Assembly (NCBI RefSeq): GCF_000005505.3
Contig: NC_016131.3
Location: forward strand, 50,515,355 to 50,579,354
DNA length: 64,000 nt
Reading direction: 5' to 3'
From: Brachypodium distachyon
Lineage: Eukaryota > Streptophyta > Magnoliopsida > Poales > Poaceae
A program made the position numbers and the translations under genes. How positions within the stretch are numbered: the first letter of the stretch is position 1; every line of letters begins with the position of its first letter. Shown here piece by piece: positions 51,593 through 61,823 of this stretch. Under the pieces are notes generated by a model. The model saw only the letters and a program-made list of their open reading frames with translations. It had not been told where the DNA came from and did no database searches.

Positions 51593-52017
51593 AGGATGAT
51601 GACAGAATTTGAACCATATATATTGAACTGACCAAGTAGACAGCAGTGCATTTAACAGCATTCCAGATTCCAGCAAGAGTATGTATGTGTGTATGTGTGC
51701 AAGTAATGAGAGAATTGGGAATTGCAGAACAAGATTATAACAGCATGTATGTATGTGTCCAAGATTCTAGCAGCATTCAAGATTTCAGCATTCCAGAACA
51801 AGATTATAACAGCATTCCAGAAGACCCTATTCCAGATTCCATAGGTTTAACAGCTTAAGATTACAGTTAACAACAGTGCATATTACATCATAACAGTTCA
51901 CAGCAGTGCCAAAATGACAGTTTTACAGTTCCATCATACTTGTACCATCATAGGATTACAGTTCCACAAAATACAAGTTCGATTATAGGACTTACATCTT
52001 CAACAGTACATTTCAAC

Positions 52018-55000
52018 TTAATAGTTCCCATTTGCTGTGAAGTACTCCATGAACTTGCCTCCTGCCACCCTCTTTCGTTTCACATGTAGCTTCTGCCTCT
52101 GAAATTCAGGTGACTTGTACCTAGCAGGTGTTTGCCCAGCTGTGGTCCTTGGAGGTCTTGCTGTAGATGGTCCAGCCTGTGCAGCTTGCCTTCTCCTAGT
52201 CATTGGTCCACCCGGAGGAGCTGGAGCTGCCTTACTTGTGGCCCTTGGAGCTTTGAATGCTACCCTCTTTGGAGCAGGTGCTGGACTTGGAGCAGGTGTT
52301 GGACTAGGAGCTGCAGTTGTGGTTGCTCTTGATCTTGGTGTTGATCTTGGCCTAGCAGGTGTTGATCTTGATGCAGAAGCAGCAGCATGCCTAGTAGCTG
52401 ACCTGGTCCTAGGTGAATCTGGGGTTGATCTTGGTGCATTGGTAGGAGCAGCAGCAGCATGCCTAGTAGCTGACCTGGTCCTAGGTGAAGCTGGGGTTGA
52501 TCCTGGTGCATTACTAGGAGCAGCAGCAGCATGGCTAGGGTCTTGGGGCTCAACTCTGTTACTCTGCAGAAATAGATGACAATCATTAGTTAACAATAAA
52601 TTAAATTAAATTTCTGCAGAAATAAATTGAATGCTAACCCTATGCTTGTTTTTCCTTATTGCTAGCTCAGGCTTCAGTGGAAGTGAACATGTTGGGTACT
52701 TGTGTCCTTGCCTATCACAATTGGAGCATGTGACAACTGTCATTCTTCCTCTGCCTTGTGGATTTTCCTTCTCATCTTGACTTTTCCTCCTGTTCTTCTT
52801 CTTTCTTCCAGGATGCACAAGGAATATAGGAGGGTCTATGTCTTCAGAATCTGTCCAAGCTAGCTGTCCAGGCACTGGATAGATAACCTCATTGTGTGCT
52901 AACTTGTACAGAGGCATTTTGAAGAAATCATTGACAGTCTTTAGGGCTTCCTTTAGCTTTGTAAATGGCACAGATTGCATGCTTGCAAGGTAGGCCTGTG
53001 AGGTCCCATTTCCTGCATCCACATGTCTTTTCATCTAGATTTACTGCATAAGTGTTGCTACCAGATGACACTTGCCAGAGGCCTTTTGCTGCACAAACTG
53101 CTTTGCAATACTTGTACCATTTTTTTTCAGTTTCTAATTTTTCTGCATAGTGGGGTGTTATCTCCCATTCAGCCTTCTCTATCCCCACTCTCTTAGCATG
53201 GAATCTTGCCATCAACTTGGTTCTGATTCCATCAATCATTGTGACTATGGGCTTGTCTCTAACTGAGATGATGAAATTGTTGAACACCTCACTCAGATTA
53301 TTCACTAGTAGGTCAGTTTTGCAGTTTGTATCCATGGCATGCCTAGCCCAATGCTTGGGATTGATTTTGCTAAGCCAAGTCCAAGCATCCTCACATTCAT
53401 CCTTAAGTCTACCCATTGCAGCATCAAACTAAGCTTTACTATATGAATATGCAGCAACATCAACATGGGCCTTTATATCTCCCCCTCTAAACCCAGTAGT
53501 CTTAAAATTTGCATAAATATGTCTAAGGCAGAACCTCTGTTCACAGTTTGGAAAAACAGTCTTCATAGCTCCAAGTAATCCATATGTATATGTGTTGTGT
53601 TAAAATGGGACAGCTACACTTGGCATAGTAAAATTTAAATCTGTTAAATGAGCAAGAACTTACCTTCTGCCTGTCAGACATGAAAGTGAACCTCCCAAAT
53701 TTGCTGCTGTCCCCACCAAGTCCATATGTTAACTGCTCAAGAAACCAGCACCATGAAGGAGTGTCTTCTTTGCCAACTACAGCAAATACTAATGGGAACA
53801 TATTGTTGTTTCCATCCCTAGCACTTGCTGCAAGCACTTGGGCCCCTGTTGTAAGCTTAATGAAACAGCCATCAACACCTGCAAGTTGTACATGATCAAT
53901 GTTTAGTACAACATGATGTAAAGTACACAACAGTTATGAAAGGCAACATGTTATGTACATTACCTATGAAAGGCCTGCAACCATTCAGGAATCCTTCTTT
54001 CTGTGCATTTAACATAATGAAAAGTCCATGGAATCTTGGGTTTCTGGCAGGGGCAGGTTGGGGAATAGTACATACAATTGCTCTGCTTCCTGGGTTAGTG
54101 TCCATGACAGTCTGGAGATAATCTCTTATCCTCCTGTACTGTCCCTTGTGATCACCAATAACCTCCTTCCAAGCATTTGCCCTAGCCCTATAAGCCATTA
54201 TCTTGTTTACATCTACACCATGCTTCACCATTGTGTCATCTATCATTGACTAAATCTTGTACTCTGGATCAGTCCTAACATCCTCAGCATATGCATTTGC
54301 TAGCCATGTGCTACTGATCCTGGAGCTTTCTTGTGTTATGCCACATGTATGTGGGATTGTGATTTGCCAAATGCAATGTGTCTTCTCTCTTTTGATAATG
54401 GATGAAACCATATAAAATGGACATGGCCCATCAGATATGGGAAGTATCTTCTGTTAACAATGTGATAGTTCCTCAGTGCTTCCCTGAACTGATATACATC
54501 TTTGAAGCACATAAGGTGCTGCAATTGTTCATGTGGCTGTGGCTTCTTTGGGTTGTACCAGACCCTAGATCTTTGTGGTCCAGCTCTACTCTTTCTAAAT
54601 GGCTTCACCTCAGCTCTTGGCACAGCACAGTCATCATAACTTGAATCTGCCAAGTCAGCACAATCATCACTGTCTTGGGCACTCAGATATTCTTCATCAT
54701 CACTAGTTCTCTTGGATGCCTTAACCAGAAATTTCTTGTTCCTCTCCTTTGCTGCCTTCAGCTTCACTACATAATTCTTCTTCTTGTTGGGAACATTATG
54801 TTCCATGGCTTCATCTGGGTTCACTGTCTCTGCTGGAACCTCTGGTACATCATTCTCTTCCTCCTCAGCACTTGAATCAGCCAAGTCTTCTGCTGAATCC
54901 TAATCTGAATCTGAATCAGAAATAGAGAGTTGTTCCATAAATAGATCCTCCACATCTGTGTCTCCTTCACAGTGATCACCTTCCTCCTGTGGGCACTCTT

Positions 55001-55941
55001 CTTCTTCATTGTCATCTGAATCATCTGCTTCTACTTCCACAATAGCTTTCCCTTTCCCCTTATCTGGTTCAGCCTGCATTGCTGCTTTCCCTTTCCCCTT
55101 ATTTGGTTCAGTCTGCATTGCTGCTTCCCCTTTCCCCTTTTCTGCTTCTGGCTTCTTTGCTGCTTTTCCTACCCCCCCCCCCTCCGAAATTGTGACCATG
55201 TTGGCTTGAAAGGCACATCATGATGTTGCAAAATCCTTATTGTCTTCTGCCTCTTGGGAGGCAAGTCATTGTAAAACTCAGCAAATGTCTTATAAGGAGA
55301 ATATGTCACATCTGCAATGCGTTTACACAGCACATACAAAACTAACACCCTGTCCTGGCTAAACTTGTTCAATATATCACTCATCTGCTCCTGGCTACTA
55401 AGCATACACCTACATGTAATTCCAACCCCTAGTTCCTTCTCATAGTACAAGTAATCATCACAAGCAAACCCAGTTGCAACCATGAGATCAACCAAATTCT
55501 GATATGTCAAATAAGACCTCCCAACTGTCCTCTGTACCCTCTGTTTCCCTTCTGAATGCAAGCTGACCACCCAAAGTTGGTCCTCCAAACTAAAAGTGCA
55601 TTGCAATTAAGTTAACACCCGTACAAATGCCAAAAATATCTACATTGTACCACATCCCACAGTCCACGCAAAAAACCCCAAATTTCGCGAACCCTACTCC
55701 ACTCGGTACAAATCTGACACCTCAAGTACAAAATAACACTAGTTCTTCGCGACCCTAACCAAAATCCGACCGAAATTCATCAAGAAACTACGTCGATCAT
55801 CGGAAATTTCAAAGGGGCGAAAACCTAGGGTTCCAGGCCGGGGGGAGGAGAGGGGAAAAAAGCTAGGGTTTCCGCAAAATAGGAGGAGCAGATGGTCGCG
55901 GAGACTTACTCGAGTCCGGCCAACGGGTCCGTCCAATCCAT
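52018..55941 (-). pseudogene. MULE transposase (MURA-like), disrupted
   Basis: Read on the minus strand, a short first exon (ATG at 55941, donor at about 55909) leads to a PB1-like N-terminal region (DDYLYYEKELGVGI), acidic and Lys-rich repeats, a MuDR DNA-binding domain (MCFKDVYQFREALRNYHI), the MULE catalytic domain (GVDGCFIKLTTGAQVLAASA, FMSDRQK, NCEQRFCLRHIY), a SWIM zinc finger (CGCRKWDLTGLPCKHA), a CCHC knuckle (CSNCDRQGHKYPTC) and a Pro/Ala/Arg-rich tail. Defects: TAG at 54902-54900, 54252-54250 and 53431-53429; frame changes at an 11-base G run near 55175, near 54440 and near 52935. Genuine-looking introns remain, for example before GVDGCF. It should not make active transposase. Confidence 0.88.
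52371..52545 (-). repeat. 72-bp tandem repeat in the transposase C-terminal exon
   Basis: The unit marked by gcatgcctagtagctgacc recurs at 52385 and 52457, with a third partial copy at 52529, each 72 bases apart. It encodes a 24-residue Ala/Pro/Arg/Ser-rich unit in frame. Confidence 0.85.
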
Positions 55942-56064
55942 CCTCGGCGCCGTCAGAGCACCGCCACCGCCGGAATCGCCTCCGCCTCACCCCGGCTCCT
56001 CCCCATCCATCGCTCTCGAACTCGGTGACTGCTTGACCGTTTAGATAGGACTTGGGACTAAAGG

Positions 56065-56287
56065 GGCTCGTTAACGGGTCGGGTCGGGTGGAAACCCGTT
56101 AAAATCTGACCTGGCACCTTACATGTGGCCCCATCCAGTCAGTTTTACTGTCAAATGCTCTAAACCGTGAGATTTTGGCAAACTGATAGTAATTACCCCT
56201 AGATTAGTGGCAAAGTGAAGCAAGCCTCTGAAGTGGTGGCTCCCTGAAACCCTTGCCCCTAGAGTAGTGGTTTTGTGAAATTTACTC
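56065..56287 (-). repeat. MULE right terminal inverted repeat
   Basis: The partner of the left repeat. The transposase gene's probable first exon lies about 125 bp inside it, so the repeat may hold the transposase promoter. Confidence 0.92.
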
Positions 56288-57411
56288 TTAATGTCGCTAG
56301 GGTTTGATGAGATAATAGATGGTGATATCGAATATTGATTCGGAGTCTCGGATGGGATCCAGGACATCACGAGGAGCTTCGGAATGGTCCGGAGATAAAG
56401 ATTTATATATGGAAAAGCTGTTTCAGGGTTCCGGAAAAGTTCGGGGTATTTTCGGTATTGACCGGGAATATTCTAGAAGGTTTTGGAAGTTCTCAGAAGG
56501 TTCTGAAATGTTCCGAAATATTCCTGAAAATTTAACTGGGCCTCTATATGAATTAATCGGAGCAATCTAATTAATTATCCCTGAATGGGTTTAGGCCCAT
56601 TTGGGGAGAGGAAACGTGGTGGAAACCACCGTACGGTGGAGAACCACGTGCGTGGGGAGGCCGGGCAGAAGGAGGAATCCTTCCGGGACTCTCCTAGCCG
56701 GTCCTAGCCTCTTCTTGGAGGAGGGGCAAACCCTGACCACCACCCCTATATAAATAGAGGGGAGGGGCAGGGGGAGAGAACACACCAAGCCCTCAGCTGG
56801 ATCTCTCTCCCCTAAGCTCCTCTCCTTCTCTCCCGTGCGCAGCGAAGTCTTGCTCGCGGAGCTCTCCACCATATCCTACACCACGCCGTCGTGCTGCCGG
56901 GATCTCGTCAACCTCTCCCCCTCATCTTGCTGGATCAAGAAGGAGGAGACGACATCAAGCCGTACGTGTGGATACCAAGGAGGTGCCGTACGTTCGGCAT
57001 TGAGATTGATCTTATCGAAAGTACCACTACGCTAACAACGATCCCGTGATCGTAACGCTTTGTGGTCTATGAGGGTATGATGCTCATAATCTCTCTCGTT
57101 ACTTACATATAATAGATATGATCTTGGGTTTCTTCCGCACTTCTCGTAGGAATTTTTTTGTTTTTCATGCAACGAACCCATCACCATAATATAAGGCATG
57201 CACGTATTTCAAGATTTTGCTTTGACCACCAATTAGACCAACAAAATGTGAATTATGTACTATAAAAATTATACCGTCGGAAACTTCTTTCGGATATGAA
57301 TCTAGTGGTATAATTTTTATAACACATAATTCACATTTTGTTAGTCTAACTGATAGTCAAAGTTGGACCTCGAAATGCGTGGGCGGCTTATATTATGGAA
57401 CGGAGAGAGTA

Positions 57412-58966
57412 CACTAAAGAGTCATGTAACTAATAATAACTGCAGAAAATTGAAATCTGGCAGCTAGCTATGGCCTATGTGTAGTACAGTTCGATTTATT
57501 TTGGCGCACTTAACTAATTTATAGTATAATTTATATAGCCAGGAATTTCAGCAGATTAACATATGTAGCTAGGTGAGCATAGCTCCAGGGCAATTAATGA
57601 GAAAATGCGCCAAATTTAAATTTTGTGCAGCACTCTAGCTCGCACTAGCTTGTGCTAGATTGACTAGGCACGCTAATTTAGGTGAATTCAGTTGTTGGTT
57701 GGGACACATCGATCAATCAAATCAATCGATCCAATGGTTGTACTATGATTCGTACACAGACGAAGAGACCCCGGCCTCAGCCAATAGGGTTTATTTCGGC
57801 ACGTGCCGGAAACAACTACTGCTGATCACAAGCGTCACATTAGACCGTACAGTACCAGGCGTATCTACAGGCCAAGTTGCCGACGTACGTACGGCAGCCT
57901 TGCAATTTGTAGGAACGTACAGGACGGTTTGATGAAATTGTACTTAAGAAAAAAAATGCAGGAGATCTCGTAGCGGCCAATGGATATACATATCTCTTCC
58001 GTAATGCCAAGTACGACATTAATTCATGTCAAAATAAAAAAGAAATCTAATTTATGTCAAAATTTAACAAAACACTAGACTAGTTATATATGAGATTATG
58101 CTTTGCCCATACTCCAACAATAATCAGCCGGCTCAGCCACTGAATGGATGATACGGAATATATTGGATCCCTAAGGAGTATCAGTTAATTGAGACCCTTG
58201 GATAAAAAAAATGGATGGTCCATATATATTCATCTCGGGTAGTGCATATTGAGACTTAAGAGGCCTTAATACGACCACGTTGGCCGGCGTGAAGGTTCCT
58301 GCACATCCGTCGGCACGATCGGACGATCGACCTGTATATACATCTTTCCCATTTCCTAAGGTTTCTTGACACCGGCCGACAAGGGTTGAGCAAATTAATT
58401 GTAAATAAAATCCAAACAAAAATAGCCAAGTACTGGATCACCCAATAATTAATGTCCAGAGACCTTTGCTCAAGAATTATTATTTCAATTTGAGAGCAAG
58501 ACTCTAATTTGGGGTGTTTTCTGAAGAATTTTTTTTTAGTGTTGACTTTTGCTCCCAAGATATGCATAAATATTACTCGTATTACAATATTTAGAGGAGT
58601 CCAGATCGATATCGGTCCCGGTAAAGCCCAGGTTCACACGGGCTGGGCTTCTTTTGGCCCATGAACGACCGACCGAATAGAAAAGAACCACACGGATCAG
58701 ACGTGCGCCCATGAAGAAGGAATTTCGCTTGTCGTCAGACAAAGAAAAAAGAAGAAGAAAATCGTGCGGCCATGAACGAACTCTGGTTCATTTGATTCAT
58801 TCCATGGCAGACGACGTGGAGCCAACTCTCACATCATGGGCGCCAACTTATTTGTTGACCTTCTTCTTCTCCATAAACCTAGCTGCATTCCTTATATACT
58901 CAGCGGCCTACGGTGCAACGATCCACTCTCTCTACCATCTTAATTTGAGTTCATCTATCATCGGCC
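57412..58966. promoter_or_regulatory. Upstream region of the expansin gene
   Basis: No gene is seen in 1.5 kb of AT-rich DNA. A TATA box candidate lies at 58893-58898. A C-rich hexamer cluster and gggctggg/ggccca motifs occur at 58620-58665. Confidence 0.45.
58893..58898 (+). promoter_or_regulatory. TATA box of the expansin gene
   Basis: TATATA in ccttatatactcagc lies about 70 bp before the start codon, a normal plant spacing allowing a short leader. Confidence 0.5.
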
Positions 58967-60167
58967 ATGGCGATGTCTGATAATCCGGCGATAGCCATGG
59001 CGGCGGCGGCGGCGGCGATGATGGTGTTGATGGCGGCTCGGCTGGCGAGCGCCAACATACCTCCTTCCCAATGGTCGCCTCCTGCTACCACCGGCGGCTA
59101 CTCCACGTCCGTCTGGATAGATGGCAGCGCCACCTTCTACGGCGACGCCTCTGGACTCGGCGCCGACTTCGGTACATACATTCATGCACAACAGTAAAGA
59201 TGCATCACTTGTTCCGTTTCTAAATGTAACAAGTTCTACCTTTAATTTGTCCTAAATTAATAAACTTTTTAAATTTTAACCAAGTTCATTAAGAAATTTT
59301 ATATGTACTTGTTACAACTCTAAATTAGTTTTATTAAATTCATCATGATACACATTTTCGTAGTATACTTATTTGATAATTTAGATGCTAATGTATTTTT
59401 CCATAAATTTGGTCAGACTTTAAGAAGTTTGATTTAGGACAATTAAAGCTAGAATTTCTTATATTTAGGAACGGATGCAGTAGAATGCAAATCAACCCAT
59501 GTCTATACATGTACGTAATGCAGGCGGAGCGTGCGGGTTCAGCGCCAACGACATCGCGTCGCTGTACTCGACGGCGACGGCGGCACTGAGCACGCCATTG
59601 TTCGCAGACGGCGACGGGTGCGGGCGGTGCTATGAGCTGCGGTGCGTCAAGTCCCCCTGGTGCAACCCAGGGTCGCCGTCAATCACCGTCACGGGGACCA
59701 ACCTCTGCCCGCCCAATTGGTACCTCCCCAACGACGACGGTGGCTGGTGCAACCCTCCCCGACAACACTTCGACTTGGCGCCGCCGTCCTTCCTCCGGCT
59801 CGCCGCCAGGGTCGCCGGCATCGTGCCCGTGCAGTTCCGGCGGGTGCCGTGCCAGAGGACCGGCGGCGTCCGGTTCTACGTCACCGGGAACCCCTACTGG
59901 CTCCTGCTGCACATCATGAACGTTGGCGGCGCTGGTGATGTCTGCCAGGTCGCCGTCAGGATGGTCGGCGGCAATGGCGGGTGGATCACGACGTCCAAGA
60001 ATTGGGGCAGCACGTTCCAGGCCTTCTCTGCGCTGGACAAGAGCAAGGGGCTCGCCGTTAAGCTAACGACTTGCGGCGACCCTCAGCAAAGCATCGTCGT
60101 CGGCGACGCCATTCCGTCGTGGTGGTCCACCGGACTCACCTACCAGGGATCAAACAACTTCTGGTGA
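58967..60167 (+). CDS. Alpha-expansin
   Basis: Two exons, 58967-59171 and 59524-60167, join in frame (GADF|GGACGF) to 282 residues. A hydrophobic Ala/Met-rich leader (about residues 8-29) is a signal peptide for export to the wall. Domain 1 (GH45-like) has ATFYGDASG, CGRCYELRC, the GTNLCPPNW segment and the HFD motif in RQHFDLAPPSF. Domain 2 (carbohydrate-binding) has aromatic residues in NPYWLLLHIMNVGGAGD and GGWITTSKNWG. Expansins loosen cell walls at acid pH without hydrolysis. The GGWCNPPRQHFD block and overall length fit the EXPA group. The single intron sits at a usual EXPA position and holds a MITE. The leader is rather Ala-rich and a later Met could be the start. Confidence 0.93.
59208..59481. 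mobile_element. Stowaway-like MITE in the expansin intron (about 270 bp)
   Basis: The ends gttccgtttctaaatgtaa and cttatatttaggaacggat are inverted, with an AT-rich interior. It accounts for about three quarters of the intron (59172-59523). The exact ends are uncertain by a few bases. Confidence 0.75.
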
Positions 60168-61160
60168 TCTATCCACCCCCTTCGTCGATCCATGATCCAC
60201 ATTAAACACGTTGGTGATTATACGCGTCTGCACTCAAGATCGAGTTTCTGAATTAATTACACTTGGAGTTGTTGTAATCTCTCCCCGTCTCTCTTTTAAT
60301 TCATTTTGTTCTTTTAATTATATATATTTTTGTCCCTAAGAGTTGTGTGTAGATATATGTATGCTATATATGTATATCCTTGGCTTCTAAACATTTTTCT
60401 AATGGTTTCCGATGCACGTTCTCCTTTTTTAAATTGAGAACCAATTTTTATAACAGTTTTGGGATGCCCAAAACGCCTCATTTTATAAGATTCAGAACGA
60501 ACAATGGAGAAATAGGACTAGGGATGTCGCCCACTTGCTAATCCAATTGATCTTCGTACCGTCAACTGATATTTAAACATTTTCTCTTAAAAGTCATGCA
60601 TCGACAGACATTTACCTTACAATATCAGAACATGTTATTCTTTTCGGTGTTTCTTTTTAGGGGAATTCTTTTCGGTGTGGTGACAATATGTGGGCCAACC
60701 TCGGGCCGGGATTCATGAAGCTAGCAAAACCCCAAACGTGAGACAGGCCCAGAAAAACGTCATTTCGATCGGCTAACAGTTAATCATTTAACCTCCTTAT
60801 GGCCCAAAAAGCCTGGTAGCAAAAAACCCAAACTGGCCGCGCGCTGTTTGCTGTTGCGCCTGCCGGTGAGGCTCGTGGAGCTCGCGGCCGGCCGGAGCCC
60901 GGAGACGACATTGCCTAGTGATCGAGTCGGTGAAGAACCAACTATGAGTAAATATTTCATCTTCTTTAATTTGATTTGATGTAATACTCCGTACTATGTA
61001 ACGAGGGTCGATTCAGAAATCAGAAGAACTGCTATGCGAATACTGTGCTACAAATCTTACAATTAATCTGCTATATATGTATGAATTTCCGCCTCTGATC
61101 ATTTTGGCTTTTGTTTTTCAATTGGAAGGAAGCAATCCTTCTCATCATCATCGGCTCAGG
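60168..61160. other. Intergenic between convergent genes
   Basis: It holds the 3' UTRs of the expansin (+) and B3 (-) genes. A short GC-rich tract at 60830-60910 has no coding pattern I recognise. Confidence 0.5.
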
Positions 61161-61742
61161 TTAGTTCAAACCGAGCTGCAGATCGAGCGGCTCGTCTGTG
61201 ACCTCGACATCAACGCCGAACAGCCGGACCCGCCGCCGCCCGGCCATTAACCGCCGCGTGGTCGTGGTCTCGACGTCGTCGAGCGCACGCGAAGCCTCCG
61301 CCGCCGCGGCAGCCATCGAACCACCAGAAGCTGAGCCGCGGCGGCGGCAGTCGATGAAGAGGCGGTGGCCGGCGCGGGAGAAGGAGACGGTGTCGCCGGC
61401 GGCGAGGCGGCGGTCGCGGACGAAGCCGCTCCATCCTTTCGTCATCACGTAGCTCTGGCTGCTGCCCCAGTACGAGAACCTGAAGCACCACGCCTTTCCC
61501 TTGCCGCGGCCGTCCTCGAACCGCAGCAGGGCAGCGCCGCCGCCGGAGCCGGGGACGACGAAGTGGGCCTCGGCGAAGTGCTTCGGCACCACCAGCCGGT
61601 TCAGCTTGCCCACGTCGCTCGGCGTCACCACCTTGTCGAACATGTGCTCCCGCACGCCGCCGCAGACGCCATTGCCGCTGCCGCTTACCCCTCCTTCGCC
61701 GCCGGTGCTGTTGCTCACACGCGCCGCCGCCGTCAACGCCAT
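61161..61742 (-). CDS. B3-domain transcription factor, RAV/NGATHA-like without AP2
   Basis: A single-exon protein of 193 residues. The B3 DNA-binding domain fills about residues 33-134 ([20 protein letters not shown], then [18 protein letters not shown] and [15 protein letters not shown]), with the conserved sequence of the RAV group. No AP2 domain precedes it, as in NGATHA and NGATHA-like proteins. The tail carries RLFGV (173-177), a known repression motif in the family, and ends LDLQLGLN, an LxLxL (EAR-like) pattern. These suggest a transcriptional repressor; NGATHA-like proteins act in leaf and flower development. It is GC-rich throughout. A TATA box lies about 75 bp upstream of the ATG. 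Confidence 0.92.
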   Translation of the reverse strand: MALTAAARVSNSTGGEGGVSGSGNGVCGGVREHMFDKVVTPSDVGKLNRLVVPKHFAEAHFVVPGSGGGAALLRFEDGRGKGKAWCFRFSYWGSSQSYVMTKGWSGFVRDRRLAAGDTVSFSRAGHRLFIDCRRRGSASGGSMAAAAAEASRALDDVETTTTRRLMAGRRRVRLFGVDVEVTDEPLDLQLGLN

Positions 61743-61815
61743 TGATGGATCAATTTGCTGCGCAAGCTCAGCTCAACTACTCTAGATTACACCCTGCACA
61801 GATGGTGTTTGTGTT

Positions 61816-61823
61816 TATATATA
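61816..61823 (-). promoter_or_regulatory. TATA box of the B3 gene
   Basis: TATATATA on the minus strand lies about 75 bp before the start codon at 61742, in a suitable place for a core promoter. Confidence 0.5.

Larger units (their letters stand above)
50288..56287 (-). mobile_element. Mutator-like element (MULE), 6000 bp
   Basis: Terminal inverted repeats of about 222 bp (50288-50510 and 56065-56287) start GAGTAAATTTCACAAAACC and differ at only about four positions by eye. A perfect 9-bp target duplication TTAATGTCG lies at 50279-50287 and 56288-56296. Inside are a transposase gene on the minus strand with several disabling changes and a GRF-type zinc-finger gene on the plus strand near the left end. 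The host DNA is the solo LTR. Confidence 0.95.
49418..57183 (+). mobile_element. Solo LTR of a BARE-1/RIRE1-type copia element, interrupted by a MULE
   Basis: It begins TGTTGGAAATATGTCCTAGA and ends ...AACGAACCCATCA, with the target duplication CCATA at 49413-49417 and 57184-57188. Without the inserted MULE and its 9-bp duplication it is 1757 bp, about the length of BARE-1-type LTRs. Recalled similarity to that family runs along both halves (gaggcaataataaa; atgatcttcgtagaa-like motifs; ggatcaagaaggaggagac near the end). No gag-pol remains, so it is a solo LTR from recombination. The orientation is inferred from this similarity, and its promoter-proximal end faces right. Confidence 0.88.
49402..57409. 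mobile_element. Stowaway-like MITE split by a nested insertion
   Basis: The left 16 bases (CTCCCTCCGTTCCATA, 49402-49417) and the right part (57189-57409) together make a MITE of about 237 bp whose end reads TTATGGAACGGAGAGAG. TA lies outside both ends (49400-49401, 57410-57411). The right part contains a large internal inverted repeat around 57240-57350. The solo LTR entered 16 bp from its left end and duplicated ccata. Confidence 0.9.

Noticed and set aside
49418..57183. Full-length copia element with an internal region
   Set aside because: The interior contains only the MULE. After removing it and one TTAATGTCG, the flanks join as one LTR of 1757 bp with a single CCATA duplication, so it is a solo LTR.
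57230..57360. Separate hairpin or microRNA precursor
   Set aside because: The large imperfect palindrome lies inside the Stowaway MITE and is explained by the element's own inverted repeat.
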